Shown: positions 1 to 8,610 of the stretch, piece by piece
Position numbering within the stretch: the first letter of the stretch is position 1
Layout: every line of letters starts with the position of its first letter
The notes under the pieces: model-generated
Seen by the model: the letters and a program-made list of their open reading frames with translations, nothing else
The model's database searches: none
Told to the model about the DNA's origin: nothing
Position numbers and translations under genes: made by a program
DNA from: Cohnella lupini
GTDB lineage: Bacteria > Bacillota > Bacilli > Paenibacillales > Paenibacillaceae
Reading direction: 5' to 3'
DNA length: 38,994 bases
NCBI RefSeq assembly: GCF_003386205.1
Contig: NZ_QRDY01000032.1
Span: 1-38,994, forward strand

Positions 1-11
1 TGTAGCTCTGA

Positions 12-40
12 AATGGTAATGGTTGATCATCACTACCATT
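12..40 (-). terminator. Imperfect inverted repeat downstream of the exporter gene
   Basis: A 29-nt imperfect palindrome begins with AATGGTA and ends with TACCATT, with wobble or mismatched pairs inside. It lies about 90 nt past the stop of the exporter gene that ends the liv operon. It lacks a T-run, so calling it a terminator is tentative. Between it and the exporter stop I see nothing else. Confidence 0.25.
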
Positions 41-126
41 CTTAACCTACGAAATGAAGCAAATACGGGGCTGTTTCACGTTCATTATAACTATAACGAG
101 CACAAACCCCCGAGACGCCTCCGTTA

Positions 127-1104
127 TCATTTGGCAATCTTCTTCGATCCGACACCGCGAGCGTTCCGCGGACTTCCCGAAAACAGGCTGTGAAGGGTCA
201 TTCCCGCAATGACCAGGAACATCCCGATCCAGGACATCGCCGCAGGGACGGGAACGGGGAGGAGCAGTACCTCGCCGGTGGCTGCGAAGACGACTTCGCC
301 CGACTGCGTCGCCTCTACGGCCGCCAGCTTCTGCGAGGAGCCTTTGGCCATATCCGTCGCCTTGAAGAAGAGGACGGTCGCGATCACTCCCGAGCTCACG
401 GCGACAATGACGGACTGACCCGTCTGCCCTGAGCTCGGCAACCCGTCTTGAACATACGCGTAGATCGACATTCCGATCCACAGCGGAAGGCTGGCCAGGG
501 TCATCCCGAGCACCCTCTGATAGGCATCCAACCGCCCCTCGCATACCTCCATCATCTTGCGGTTGCCCAGCGGATAAGCGAATGCCGCGATCATCACGGG
601 CAACACGCCGAAAAGCAAATCTCTGGCTACAAAACGTTCGGCTTGACTCAACTGCATGACGCCTACGCCGAACAAAATAACGAGCGATACGCCTAAGCCT
701 TTCCAGTGAATGCTTTCCCTAATTCTTACGGGACCGTTCGGCGTCGTAACGACTTTGTAAAATAGCGGCGCCAACAAAGAACCCGCTATGATCGTGATTT
801 GCCAAGTTCCCGCGATCAGCCAGCCCGGTTCGTATTCCGCCGCGAAGCATACCGGAGCGTACATCACGCCGAATCCGATGAAGCTCCAACCGAACCAGGT
901 GAATAAACGTTTTTTCATATCCGTCAGCAATACCTTTAAATTCCCTCTGAACGCGACGATCGCAAGCAGAAAAGGAATCATAAATATAAATCGCAACGAA
1001 GCGGTGTACATCCAATTTCCGTCTGACAATTTCATCGCCTGATTCAATACGAAAGTAGACGAGAAGAAGAATGAAGCCAAGATGCCGTACAGAATCGGAC
1101 GCAT
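127..1104 (-). CDS. DMT-superfamily (EmrE-like) efflux transporter
   Basis: This 325-residue, very hydrophobic protein has about ten predicted membrane segments and a basic C-terminal tail (KKIAK). The opening (RPILYGILASFFFSSTFVLNQ) and overall pattern fit the 'multidrug resistance efflux transporter' branch of the drug/metabolite transporter superfamily. Members export small metabolites or drugs from the cytoplasm; the substrate cannot be read from sequence. Its ATG overlaps the livF stop by one base (TAATG), and an AAGGAGG sequence lies 14 nt upstream inside livF, so it is probably translated by re-initiation on the liv mRNA. The context suggests an exporter paired with an amino-acid importer, perhaps as an overflow valve; this is inference. 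Confidence 0.8.
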   Translation of the reverse strand: MRPILYGILASFFFSSTFVLNQAMKLSDGNWMYTASLRFIFMIPFLLAIVAFRGNLKVLLTDMKKRLFTWFGWSFIGFGVMYAPVCFAAEYEPGWLIAGTWQITIIAGSLLAPLFYKVVTTPNGPVRIRESIHWKGLGVSLVILFGVGVMQLSQAERFVARDLLFGVLPVMIAAFAYPLGNRKMMEVCEGRLDAYQRVLGMTLASLPLWIGMSIYAYVQDGLPSSGQTGQSVIVAVSSGVIATVLFFKATDMAKGSSQKLAAVEATQSGEVVFAATGEVLLLPVPVPAAMSWIGMFLVIAGMTLHSLFSGSPRNARGVGSKKIAK

Positions 1105-1808
1105 TATGCCAAATAGGCCTCCTTGACCTGATCGTTGGAGAGCAATAGATTGGCCTCTCCCTCCATGATGATTTCTCCGGTTTGAATCACATAGCCGCGA
1201 TGAGCGATCTGAAGCGCCTGATAGGCGTTCTGCTCCACTAGCAGAATGGTCATCCCCTCGCGGTTCAACTCCTGAATGATGTCGAAAATTTGTTCGACGA
1301 TGATCGGGGCCAGTCCCATCGACGGTTCGTCCAAGAGCAATATTCGGGGCTTCATCATCAGCGCGCGGGCGATAGCTAACATCTGCTGCTCCCCGCCGCT
1401 CATCGTTCCTCCCAATTGGCCAAAACGTTCTTTCAGGCGAGGAAAATAGACGAATGCCTGCTCCGTTCTCTCCTTAATTAGCTTCTTATCTTTGACCGAG
1501 AAGGCCCCCATCTCCAGATTTTCCTTAACCGTCAGCCGCGAGAAAATACGCCTGCCTTCCGGCACGTGCGCAATTCCTTCCGAGGCCGTCTGATGGGGAG
1601 GTTGCGATCCTATTTCTCTACCGTTAAAAGATATAGCCCCCTGCGTCTTCACCTGACCGCAAATCGACTTGAGCGTCGTAGACTTGCCGGCGCCGTTCGA
1701 TCCGATGAGCGTTACGATCTCTCCTTCGTTCACCGTCAGCGAGATTCCTTTCAAGGCTTCGATCGCGCCATAATAAGCGTGTACGTTCTGAAGCTGAAGC
1801 AAGCTCAC
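1104..1808 (-). CDS. livF: Branched-chain amino-acid ABC transporter ATP-binding protein LivF
   Basis: This cytoplasmic ATPase subunit powers high-affinity uptake of leucine, isoleucine and valine type substrates. It is 234 residues, the usual LivF length. Visible motifs are Walker A GSNGAGKST (about residue 38), the ABC signature SGGEQQMLAIARAL, Walker B ILLLDEPSMGL and a switch His in ILLVEQNAY context. Start is GTG, overlapping the livG stop as GTGA, with AAGGAGT six bases upstream. It is the last Liv subunit in the operon, followed by the coupled exporter. LivF and LivG normally act as a heterodimer beneath the LivH-LivM membrane pair. Confidence 0.93.
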   Translation of the reverse strand: MSLLQLQNVHAYYGAIEALKGISLTVNEGEIVTLIGSNGAGKSTTLKSICGQVKTQGAISFNGREIGSQPPHQTASEGIAHVPEGRRIFSRLTVKENLEMGAFSVKDKKLIKERTEQAFVYFPRLKERFGQLGGTMSGGEQQMLAIARALMMKPRILLLDEPSMGLAPIIVEQIFDIIQELNREGMTILLVEQNAYQALQIAHRGYVIQTGEIIMEGEANLLLSNDQVKEAYLA

Positions 1809-2590
1809 GATATCACTCCTTGCTGCGCTGCGCTTTTGCCTAAATAAGCCTCTATTACTCTGGGGTTGGTGCGTATTTCTTCCGGAATGCCTTCCGCGAT
1901 CTTGGTGCCGTAATCAAGCACTAGAATATGATCGGACAATTCCATAACCAATCTCATATCGTGCTCGATCAGTATAATCGTAATTTCGAGCTCTTGCCGA
2001 ATTCGCTTGATCAAGCCGATCAGATCCACCGTCTCACGGGGATTCATTCCCGCCGCGGGTTCGTCCAGCAGCAGAACTTTCGGCCGGGTCGCCAATGCCC
2101 TGGCGATTTCCAGACGTCTTTGGGCGCCATAGGATAGACTATTCGCCTGCTCGTTAAGCAGGGATTCCAACCCGACGTATTCGAGCAAACGATATGCCTC
2201 TTCCTGCGATCTCTTTTCTTCCGCCCGGTTGCGAGGCAGACGAAGCAGCGTTCCGAACAATCCCGTCTTCAGATGAATGTGCATCCCGACCATGACGTTC
2301 TCCAGAACGGTCATGCTGCCGAACAGCCGAATATTCTGGAAAGTGCGCGCGATGCCTCTGCTCGTGATGAGGTGGGGTTTCACGTTCACGATCGATTTAC
2401 CGTCTAGCTCGATCTCGCCTTCATCCGGCTTGTAGATACCGGTAATCACATTAAAAAAGGTGGTTTTACCGGCTCCGTTCGGACCGATAACCGCGGATAT
2501 CTTTCCCTTCGGAAACGCAAAGTCTACGCCGTCCACGGCAGTTAATCCGCCAAAGCGTTTGACCAATTTCGCGACTTTGAGAATCGTCAT
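1805..2590 (-). CDS. livG: Branched-chain amino-acid ABC transporter ATP-binding protein LivG
   Basis: This is the second ATPase of the Liv importer, 261 residues, with Walker A GPNGAGKTT, signature LSYGAQRRLEIARAL, Walker B VLLLDEPAAGMNP and a switch His in IILIEHDM. The LSYG signature and the longer helical insert after Walker A are typical of LivG rather than LivF. The ATG overlaps the livM stop as ATGA and is preceded by GGAGGTG, so translation is coupled on both sides. It is expected to partner LivF. Confidence 0.93.
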   Translation of the reverse strand: MTILKVAKLVKRFGGLTAVDGVDFAFPKGKISAVIGPNGAGKTTFFNVITGIYKPDEGEIELDGKSIVNVKPHLITSRGIARTFQNIRLFGSMTVLENVMVGMHIHLKTGLFGTLLRLPRNRAEEKRSQEEAYRLLEYVGLESLLNEQANSLSYGAQRRLEIARALATRPKVLLLDEPAAGMNPRETVDLIGLIKRIRQELEITIILIEHDMRLVMELSDHILVLDYGTKIAEGIPEEIRTNPRVIEAYLGKSAAQQGVIS

Positions 2591-3876
2591 TTGGCAACAC
2601 CTCCGCTTTGGCCGGTTGATTGTCCGACGGGTACGGGCGTATGCGATCGTTCCGCTTTAAGCTGCTCGGCATCCACTTTGCGATTTTTGGCGACTATCAA
2701 ACCGTTTGGCCTGAATATCGCAATGCACACCAGAATCGCGCCAAAAATGAACCTTTGCATTTTCGACGGCGACAAAGCATTCGGAATACTGATCGTACCG
2801 TTCATCGTTAATTGATTAAGCCAGTTCGTCAGCTCCGTCAGCACCTGCAAGTTGAGTATCGTCACTAGAGCGGCGCCGAGAATAACCCCTGGAACGCTTC
2901 CCATTCCACCCAAAATGACCATGACCAGAATCGTTATCGACTCCAGAAGCGTAAAGCTGGTCGGATCGATAAACGTTTGTTTAGCCGCAAAAACGACCCC
3001 CATCATCCCCGAGAAAGAGGCTCCCACGGCGAAGGCGGTCAGTTTGGTGCGGATTAACGGAATACCCATCGATTGGGCCGCGATTTCGTTTTCCCTGATC
3101 GCTTTCCACGAACGCCCCATCTTGGAATGCTCCAGTCTTCTTACGGTGAAAATGACGATTACCAAAATCCCGACGACGATAAAATAGAATTGATGCGGAA
3201 AAGTAAACTTCAAACCGAACAGATTCGGGGGTTGAATCGACGATAGTCCCATTGCCCCATTCGTAATATTAATCGGTTTTTCCATATTGTTAAAGATGAT
3301 CCGAATGATTTCCCCGAATCCGAGCGTTACGATCGCCAAGTAATCCCCTTTAACTCGAAGCACCGGCAGCCCCAGGAGAACTCCGAACAAGGCGGCAACG
3401 AATCCGCCGATCAGAATGAACAACCAGAACGACGATCCGGAGAGCGGAAATAGCTGCCCTGAAATAAAATTGTTCGCTTGAGGAGTGGCGAAGATGGCAT
3501 ACGTGTATGCCCCGATCGCGAAGAATGCGACGAATCCCAAATCGAGCAGACCGGCAAAGCCGACAACGATGTTCAATCCGAGCGCCATCGCGATATAGAT
3601 GCCGCATTGCGTAGCGACTTCCATGTAGGATTCGTGGGCAAGCCCTCCCGAGGTGGCGAACGGGATCACGATAAATAATAGAATGCCGCCGACCGCCCAT
3701 TTCACCGAGTTCTTAAACGAAGTGAAGTAGAGTAGGAGCAACGAACCAAGCAGCAGTAGAAACGCAACTACGGACTTATCCAAAAAATAGACGCTCAATG
3801 CGGTAACAACGACGAAAAGCGTATAGATAGATGCCTGGGTCGGCAGGTGCTGGAGCTTCGTTTTCCATTTATCCAT
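2587..3876 (-). CDS. livM: Branched-chain amino-acid ABC transporter permease LivM
   Basis: This membrane permease subunit has 429 residues from the chosen ATG. It has an extra N-terminal pair of hydrophobic segments (roughly residues 15-75) before the BPD_transp_2 core. The core carries the LGLNIVVGFAGLLDLGFVAFFAIGAY-type start of the LivM fold, and the conserved GxxxGxxMGGxGSVPG-like region appears near VILGGMGSVPG. A GTG nine bases upstream, abutting the livH stop, is also possible. I prefer ATG at 3876 because AGGTG lies six bases before it. The C-terminus is a polar tail (residues ~400-429). It pairs with LivH to form the transmembrane path. Confidence 0.92.
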   Translation of the reverse strand: MDKWKTKLQHLPTQASIYTLFVVVTALSVYFLDKSVVAFLLLLGSLLLLYFTSFKNSVKWAVGGILLFIVIPFATSGGLAHESYMEVATQCGIYIAMALGLNIVVGFAGLLDLGFVAFFAIGAYTYAIFATPQANNFISGQLFPLSGSSFWLFILIGGFVAALFGVLLGLPVLRVKGDYLAIVTLGFGEIIRIIFNNMEKPINITNGAMGLSSIQPPNLFGLKFTFPHQFYFIVVGILVIVIFTVRRLEHSKMGRSWKAIRENEIAAQSMGIPLIRTKLTAFAVGASFSGMMGVVFAAKQTFIDPTSFTLLESITILVMVILGGMGSVPGVILGAALVTILNLQVLTELTNWLNQLTMNGTISIPNALSPSKMQRFIFGAILVCIAIFRPNGLIVAKNRKVDAEQLKAERSHTPVPVGQSTGQSGGVAK

Positions 3877-3885
3877 GAAATTCAC

Positions 3886-4872
3886 CTACACTTTCTCCTT
3901 GACGGCTCTGCCGAACAAACCTTCCGGTTTGAAAATCAGGATCGTAATCAAGATAATGAATGCGACCACGTCTTTATACTCCCCGCCGAAATTGCCGCTC
4001 GTAATAATTCCGAGGTTCGCGGCGGAGAACATCTCCAGCACGCCTATGAATAGTCCTCCGAACATCGCGCCGCGAACGTTGCCGATTCCGCCAAGCACGG
4101 CCGCGGTAAAAGCTTTCAAGCCTAAAATAAAACCGATATAGGGATCAATCGTACCGTACTGTTGGGCGAATAATACGCCCGTTCCGCCGCCCAATGCGGA
4201 TCCGATAAAGAACGTCAACGCAATGACTTTGTTCACGTTGATGGACATCAGGGAGGCCGTTTCGCGATCCTGCGCAACGGCTCGCATAGCTACGCCCCAT
4301 TTGGTGCGATTGATGAAGATATCGAGTCCGATCATGAGCAATACGGCAACAGCAAGCACGATAATGGAGTTCGTTTTTAGAAATGCGTCGTCGAAGCTAT
4401 CCCAGATGGAAGAAGTTTTAATTTTCACGTTCTCGTTGTAGAGAGAAATCCCTGTCACCAAGAAGCTTCCTGTCTTCAAATCGGCAATAAAACGAACAAT
4501 ATCCTGAAGCAAAAAAGATACCCCGATAGCCGAAATCAGCGTGATCAACTTGGGAGCCTTTCGAAGAGGCCTATACGCGACCCGCTCAATCCCGACTCCC
4601 ATAAGCCCGGTAAAGAGCATGGCCGTCACCAGAATGAGAATGTAAGCCACCCAACCCGGCATTCCGCTCAGCAGTCCCGCAGTATTAAAAATGAGAAGAG
4701 TCGATGTCCCAACGAACGCGCCGGTCATAAAAATTTCCCCATGCGCGAAATTGATAAATTCAAGGATTCCGTACACCATGGTATAACCGATCGCAACCAC
4801 GGCATATACGGCGCCTAACGTGAGGCCGTCGACCAATACCTGGGGAAGAGTCTGCAGGATTTCCGAAATCAT
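3886..4872 (-). CDS. livH: Branched-chain amino-acid ABC transporter permease LivH
   Basis: This is the membrane permease partner of LivM, 328 residues, family BPD_transp_2. The signature opening GLTLGAVYAVVAIGYTMVYG followed by FINFAHGEIFM is characteristic of LivH. The open frame runs 16 codons further upstream, but the ATG at 4872 has AGGGG seven to eight bases before it and matches the usual N-terminus (MISEILQTLPQ). The upstream extension would run through an intercistronic hairpin. It lies between livJ and livM and is separated from livJ by about 100 nt. Confidence 0.92.
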   Translation of the reverse strand: MISEILQTLPQVLVDGLTLGAVYAVVAIGYTMVYGILEFINFAHGEIFMTGAFVGTSTLLIFNTAGLLSGMPGWVAYILILVTAMLFTGLMGVGIERVAYRPLRKAPKLITLISAIGVSFLLQDIVRFIADLKTGSFLVTGISLYNENVKIKTSSIWDSFDDAFLKTNSIIVLAVAVLLMIGLDIFINRTKWGVAMRAVAQDRETASLMSINVNKVIALTFFIGSALGGGTGVLFAQQYGTIDPYIGFILGLKAFTAAVLGGIGNVRGAMFGGLFIGVLEMFSAANLGIITSGNFGGEYKDVVAFIILITILIFKPEGLFGRAVKEKV

Positions 4873-4901
4873 ATTAAAACCCCTTTTATGAATATAGAAG
4901 C

Positions 4902-4941
4902 CGCAAAAGAGGTACAGCATAATGCATATACCTCTTTTGCG
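4902..4941 (-). other. Perfect 13-bp hairpin between livJ and livH
   Basis: Arms at 4902-4914 (CGCAAAAGAGGTA) and 4929-4941 (TACCTCTTTTGCG) are perfectly complementary, with a 14-nt loop. There is no T-run on the minus strand after it, so it is not a classical intrinsic terminator. Its place between a binding-protein gene and its permease genes suggests an mRNA-processing or 3'-end stabilising hairpin that leaves more livJ than livHMGF message. The role is inference. Confidence 0.6.
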
Positions 4942-4971
4942 TTTTAGCGATGCGATTTAGAAGCTTATTGC

Positions 4972-6153
4972 TTATTTCGGCTGTTCGATTTCGGAGATCA
5001 ACGTTCCCGGGTAAGTCGGACCTTCAAAGCCGTAAATGAATACTTTAGCGTACTTGTTGTCACCCTTGTCGTCGAAGCTGACTTTCGTTGCCACGCCTTC
5101 GAAATCCGTCGTGGCGCGAATTGCATCGCGTACTTTTTCCCGGGCAGGCAGCTTGCCGTCGTTGTCTTCGATCGCTTTGCTCAGCCCGTTGAGGATGACG
5201 TTCATAGAATCGTAGGCGTATGCCGAATAGTTCTCGACGCTTTTATCGAACGTTTCTTTATACTTATCCGCCCAGTCCTTGTTCGACTTGGTCATATCCG
5301 TCGATACCGAGCTGTAGAGCACGTCTACTAATTTGTCTCCGGCTAAATCGACCATAGCCGACGAGTCGAGCGCGTCTCCGCCCATAATCGGAACGGTGAT
5401 GCCTTTCTCGCGAGCTTGCTTCACGATCAATCCGCCTTCGTTGTACAAGCCTCCGAAGAAGATAAAGTCGGGCTTTTTGCTCAGCACTTGATTCAATACG
5501 CCGTTAAAGTCTTTTTCGCCGACGGTAATGCCTTCGTAGCCGACGATCGTTGCACCCAGCGCTTCGGCTGCGGTCTTAAACGCTTCCGCTAAGCCTTGAC
5601 CGTACGATGTCTTGTCTTGAATGACGAAAATGTTTTTAGCGGCTACCGTTTTCACCGCATATTCCGCACCCGCCGGGCCTTGGAAGTCATCGCGGGCAAC
5701 GACCCGGTTCACGGCTTTCAACTTACGATCGGTGACTTCCGTTGCCGTATTGGCCGGAGAAACCATCGGAATATTGTATTTCTCGTATACGACGGAGGAG
5801 GGAATGGAGACTCCGGAGTTCATATGTCCGAGTACCGCCAGAATCGCCTTATCCGCGCCGATCATTTCGGCGTTGGCAACGCCTTTCTTCTGGTCGCCTT
5901 GGTCGTCGTACGGAACGAACTGCAGATCGAAGCCAAGCTTCTTGAATTCTTCTTTCCTCTCGTCTAGCGCCATTTGCCCGCCGAGCTTAATCGCTTCCCC
6001 TTGAACCGAGCTTCCCCCGGATAGAGGAGATTGGGATGCGATTTTGATAACTGTCGCATCGCCACCCGATTCTTTGGAATCCCCGCATGCCGCCAATATA
6101 CTTACCGTAAGTATCGAAATCATAAGTGCAGCGATGACTTTTCTCTTTTTCAT
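4972..6153 (-). CDS. livJ: Branched-chain amino-acid ABC transporter substrate-binding lipoprotein LivJ
   Basis: This secreted, membrane-anchored receptor captures the substrate for the Liv importer. It has 393 residues. The signal peptide has a KKRK n-region and a lipobox (SILAAC) with the lipidated Cys at residue 23. The rest fits the type-1 periplasmic binding fold Peripla_BP_6, with IKIASQSPLSGGSS-type opening and the GHMNSGVSIPSS region that forms the ligand pocket in this family. A GGAGG six bases before the ATG fixes the start. It is the first gene of the liv operon. Its upstream region carries phased direct repeats that could be the target of the neighbouring GlnL-type regulator. Confidence 0.93.
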   Translation of the reverse strand: MKKRKVIAALMISILTVSILAACGDSKESGGDATVIKIASQSPLSGGSSVQGEAIKLGGQMALDERKEEFKKLGFDLQFVPYDDQGDQKKGVANAEMIGADKAILAVLGHMNSGVSIPSSVVYEKYNIPMVSPANTATEVTDRKLKAVNRVVARDDFQGPAGAEYAVKTVAAKNIFVIQDKTSYGQGLAEAFKTAAEALGATIVGYEGITVGEKDFNGVLNQVLSKKPDFIFFGGLYNEGGLIVKQAREKGITVPIMGGDALDSSAMVDLAGDKLVDVLYSSVSTDMTKSNKDWADKYKETFDKSVENYSAYAYDSMNVILNGLSKAIEDNDGKLPAREKVRDAIRATTDFEGVATKVSFDDKGDNKYAKVFIYGFEGPTYPGTLISEIEQPK

Positions 6154-6258
6154 ATAAGCCCTCCTAAGATTTGATTAGTACTTCAGACGAATCGTTCATG
6201 TTATGTATTCTGACGCGAAGAGCTCTCCTTTCAATTAATGGCTTGCTCTCTCGCTTTC

Positions 6259-6304
6259 AATATATCTCCAACACTACAAAAACCTACGGACTCCTACAAA
6301 AAAT
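6259..6304 (-). promoter_or_regulatory. Candidate livJ promoter with 10-bp-phased GlnL-like repeats
   Basis: Read on the minus strand, two TTTTGT elements (complements of 6296-6301 and 6276-6281) start exactly 20 bp apart. A degenerate GTCCGT sits midway (6286-6291), and all three are followed by AG. A TATATT (complement of 6259-6264) lies 11 bp past the proximal repeat and can serve as a -10 box. No good -35 is visible, as expected of an activator-dependent promoter. GlnL of Bacillus subtilis is, to my recollection, reported to bind TTTTGT-N4-TTTTGT, so 10-bp phasing is the point of similarity. Binding here is inference. Confidence 0.45.
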
Positions 6305-6372
6305 AATTTTATTTAATATAATTAAGTTTTTGTGTTAGGTTATGTGACGCGTTATCTGTAGGAATAAATGCA

Positions 6373-6427
6373 AAAAACCGAGTTACCAACCCGGACAATG
6401 ACCCATCCTAAGTTAGAAACTCGGTTT
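6373..6427 (-). terminator. Terminator after the glnKL-type operon
   Basis: Minus-strand arms AAACCGAGTT (6427-6418) and AACTCGGTTT (6384-6375) form a perfect 10-bp stem around a 33-nt loop. The second arm runs straight into further T residues, down to 6372. It lies about 30 nt beyond the response-regulator stop and just upstream of the livJ promoter region. The large loop is unusual for a terminator. Confidence 0.6.
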
Positions 6428-6455
6428 CTATATCGACGTACGCCACTTCACGACT

Positions 6456-7349
6456 TCAGCGTTTCATTTTTTCCAGTATCTCTATGTACAAGACTTGCAG
6501 AAATTTCTTTATGTTCGCTTTTCCTTTTTCGGAGTTCAACTCCTCGTCCATTTCCTTCATTCTCATTCGGACGTCTTGAAAATCGAAATACAATGGAGCG
6601 TAATATTCGAACTTCGGATTGCAATAATCCGTCAACCCGATGGATGCCATGTTCGTTAATGCGGCCATAACGGTTCTCCGAATTCGTTGCTCGATCGCCT
6701 TGCACTCTTTCTCGACATCCTTCTGGTTTTGTTTAGCGGCCGTCGCCGCAATTTCATATAATTCTTTTAACGCCGGGAACCTAGCCTCCTGTCTACGCTC
6801 TATCAAATATTCCATCAAGGAAATGATGTCCTGACTACCGATTTCGCCGATGATTCCCAATTCCATAAGTATAACTTTGGCGACATCCCGGACGGTCCTT
6901 TCTTTACGAAGCGTCGAAATTCCTAAGTCGCCTAACTTCGCCAAGGATTGTTTGATCTCCACGATATAGCTCTCGTACTTCCACCTTTCGTTCACCCTTA
7001 CCAATACCGCTTCTACTTCCACCCGGTTAATCGGCTTATGAATGAAAAACTCGATCCCTCTTTGATAAGCCCGCCCCACCATTTCTTTGTTCTCGATTTG
7101 CGAAATCATAATATATTTTCCGTTAAAGCCCTGATTTATTAATTGCGTAATCGTCTCGATCCCATCCTGGTCCGGCATTAATAGATCGATCAGCACGACA
7201 TCCGGTCTGACTTCAAGGATCCTTCGAACCCCTTCGCCGCCGCCTCCCGCCGTGCCCGTAATTTCTCCGATTCCGCAATCCTCAATAATGGTTTGCAGCA
7301 TTCTCCTACTAACCGCATCGTCATCCACTATTACGAAAGAAAGCGACAT
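6456..7349 (-). CDS. glnL: GlnL/YcbB-family response regulator
   Basis: This is the cytoplasmic output partner of the adjacent histidine kinase, 297 residues from the ATG at 7349. An in-frame TTG one codon earlier is less likely, because GGGAGGG sits six bases before the ATG. The receiver domain (about 1-120) has the acidic pocket DDD at residues 9-11, phospho-acceptor Asp55 in VLIDLLMPD, and the conserved Lys in FFIHKP. The C-terminal ~170 residues match the YcbB DNA-binding family rather than OmpR or NarL types. In Bacillus subtilis the family member GlnL activates glutamine-utilisation genes in response to glutamine. Here the nearby targets may be amino-acid importers. It overlaps the kinase gene by 29 nt, so the two are translationally coupled. 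Confidence 0.82.
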   Translation of the reverse strand: MSLSFVIVDDDAVSRRMLQTIIEDCGIGEITGTAGGGGEGVRRILEVRPDVVLIDLLMPDQDGIETITQLINQGFNGKYIMISQIENKEMVGRAYQRGIEFFIHKPINRVEVEAVLVRVNERWKYESYIVEIKQSLAKLGDLGISTLRKERTVRDVAKVILMELGIIGEIGSQDIISLMEYLIERRQEARFPALKELYEIAATAAKQNQKDVEKECKAIEQRIRRTVMAALTNMASIGLTDYCNPKFEYYAPLYFDFQDVRMRMKEMDEELNSEKGKANIKKFLQVLYIEILEKMKR

Positions 7350-8610
7350 CAACTTCCCTCCCTTGAATTATTCCGGCTACCGGAAAACGTACAACGAACT
7401 TCGCTCCGCCCGCGTCCTCCGATTTCTCTACTACGATCTCGCCGTCGAGGGCACATACAATATCGCGCACATGAGAAAGACCGATTCCCGTTGCCGCTAT
7501 TCCCTCGTCGCTAAATTTTGTCGTAAACCCAGGTTCAAAGATGATGTCGTTGTCTTGCGCAGGTATGCCCTTTCCGGAATCCATCACCGAGAATATAATA
7601 TGTTGCTCTTCTTCGACAACCCGCACCTTTATATTCCCGTTCTTGTCTATCGCCTCTACAGCGTTGGATACTAAATTATTAAGCACAGTCACTAATGGAA
7701 TATAATGCGTGGTAAAGTAATTCACTTCCAGCTGTTGCTCTATGACGATTTTTTTCTTTAGCATTTTACTATATTTTTGGTTCCCTTTGACTACGAAATG
7801 GAGAATTTCTTCGAGGTTCATCTCAACTACGATTTCGGTATCGTACAGCTTCAACAGTCCTGCCAAAATTCGCTGAGAATCTTTCTTTACTTCGTGGATT
7901 TGCTGCGATATTCCTAATGCATGTCCGCTGAATTGATACAAGTTCTCTTCCTTTAACTTATGGTATAGATCAAAGCTATTCGCGGTAATTCGCTCTATGG
8001 CGTCCATCGATTTTTTCAAATAAAAGGTTTCTCCGTATAAGCCGGTTCCGACATTCAACATTTGCTCGATCCGCTTCTCCTGCTCCGCATGGAGAACTCG
8101 CATTTGACCTACGGAAATGCTGCTGAATAATCCGATGATAAAATAACTTCGCACGACGGCAATAGACGCCAACAGAAACCACTCGTTAAGATGAAAGACG
8201 TTCGTACCCAGTAATAATCCTCGCAACAGAAGCTCTATCATGTTGGAACTGAAATCGATCGCAACGACCATCACGCCTAAAATAAGAGGTTGAACGCGAT
8301 TGATCTTCTTGCGTATCCTGCTCATTCCGAATGCAAATACGACATAATACAAACCGGCTGCCAGACTCCCCTGGAGGATTGCGCTTAAGATCCCCGTAAT
8401 GATTCCGGTTTTGACATACGACAAATGACGCATAAACAATAAACACAGCAAGAACGTGCTGACGCCAAGACCAATGCGAAAATAGTCTCCGTTGAAGGGA
8501 TTGATCTTAAACTCCGCACCAATGGCCGTAGCTATGCCTATAAAGACCATCTGTAATTTTTCATTTCTGATTACGCGAGGTATTCTGCGCCAATCTTGCT
8601 GGAAAGTCAG
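7321..8610 (-). CDS. glnK: GlnK-family sensor histidine kinase
   Basis: This membrane histidine kinase pairs with the GlnL-type regulator. The N-terminal half has about five or six membrane segments. The kinase half has a phospho-acceptor His in QQIHEVKKD, an N-box LNNLVSNAVEAID, a G1 box DSGKGIP and a G2 box GIGLSHV. The first ATG (8550) has no ribosome-binding site and would begin in the middle of a motif. A CTG at 8610, 20 codons upstream, has a strong GGAGGGGG 7-10 bases before it, and an in-frame stop lies just before that. The extension (TFQQDWRRIPRVIRNEKLQ) reads naturally as the cytosolic lead-in to the first membrane helix. I therefore annotate 429 residues with a CTG start, with moderate certainty on the start and high certainty on the family. 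Confidence 0.78.
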   Translation of the reverse strand: MTFQQDWRRIPRVIRNEKLQMVFIGIATAIGAEFKINPFNGDYFRIGLGVSTFLLCLLFMRHLSYVKTGIITGILSAILQGSLAAGLYYVVFAFGMSRIRKKINRVQPLILGVMVVAIDFSSNMIELLLRGLLLGTNVFHLNEWFLLASIAVVRSYFIIGLFSSISVGQMRVLHAEQEKRIEQMLNVGTGLYGETFYLKKSMDAIERITANSFDLYHKLKEENLYQFSGHALGISQQIHEVKKDSQRILAGLLKLYDTEIVVEMNLEEILHFVVKGNQKYSKMLKKKIVIEQQLEVNYFTTHYIPLVTVLNNLVSNAVEAIDKNGNIKVRVVEEEQHIIFSVMDSGKGIPAQDNDIIFEPGFTTKFSDEGIAATGIGLSHVRDIVCALDGEIVVEKSEDAGGAKFVVRFPVAGIIQGREVDVAFFRNSG

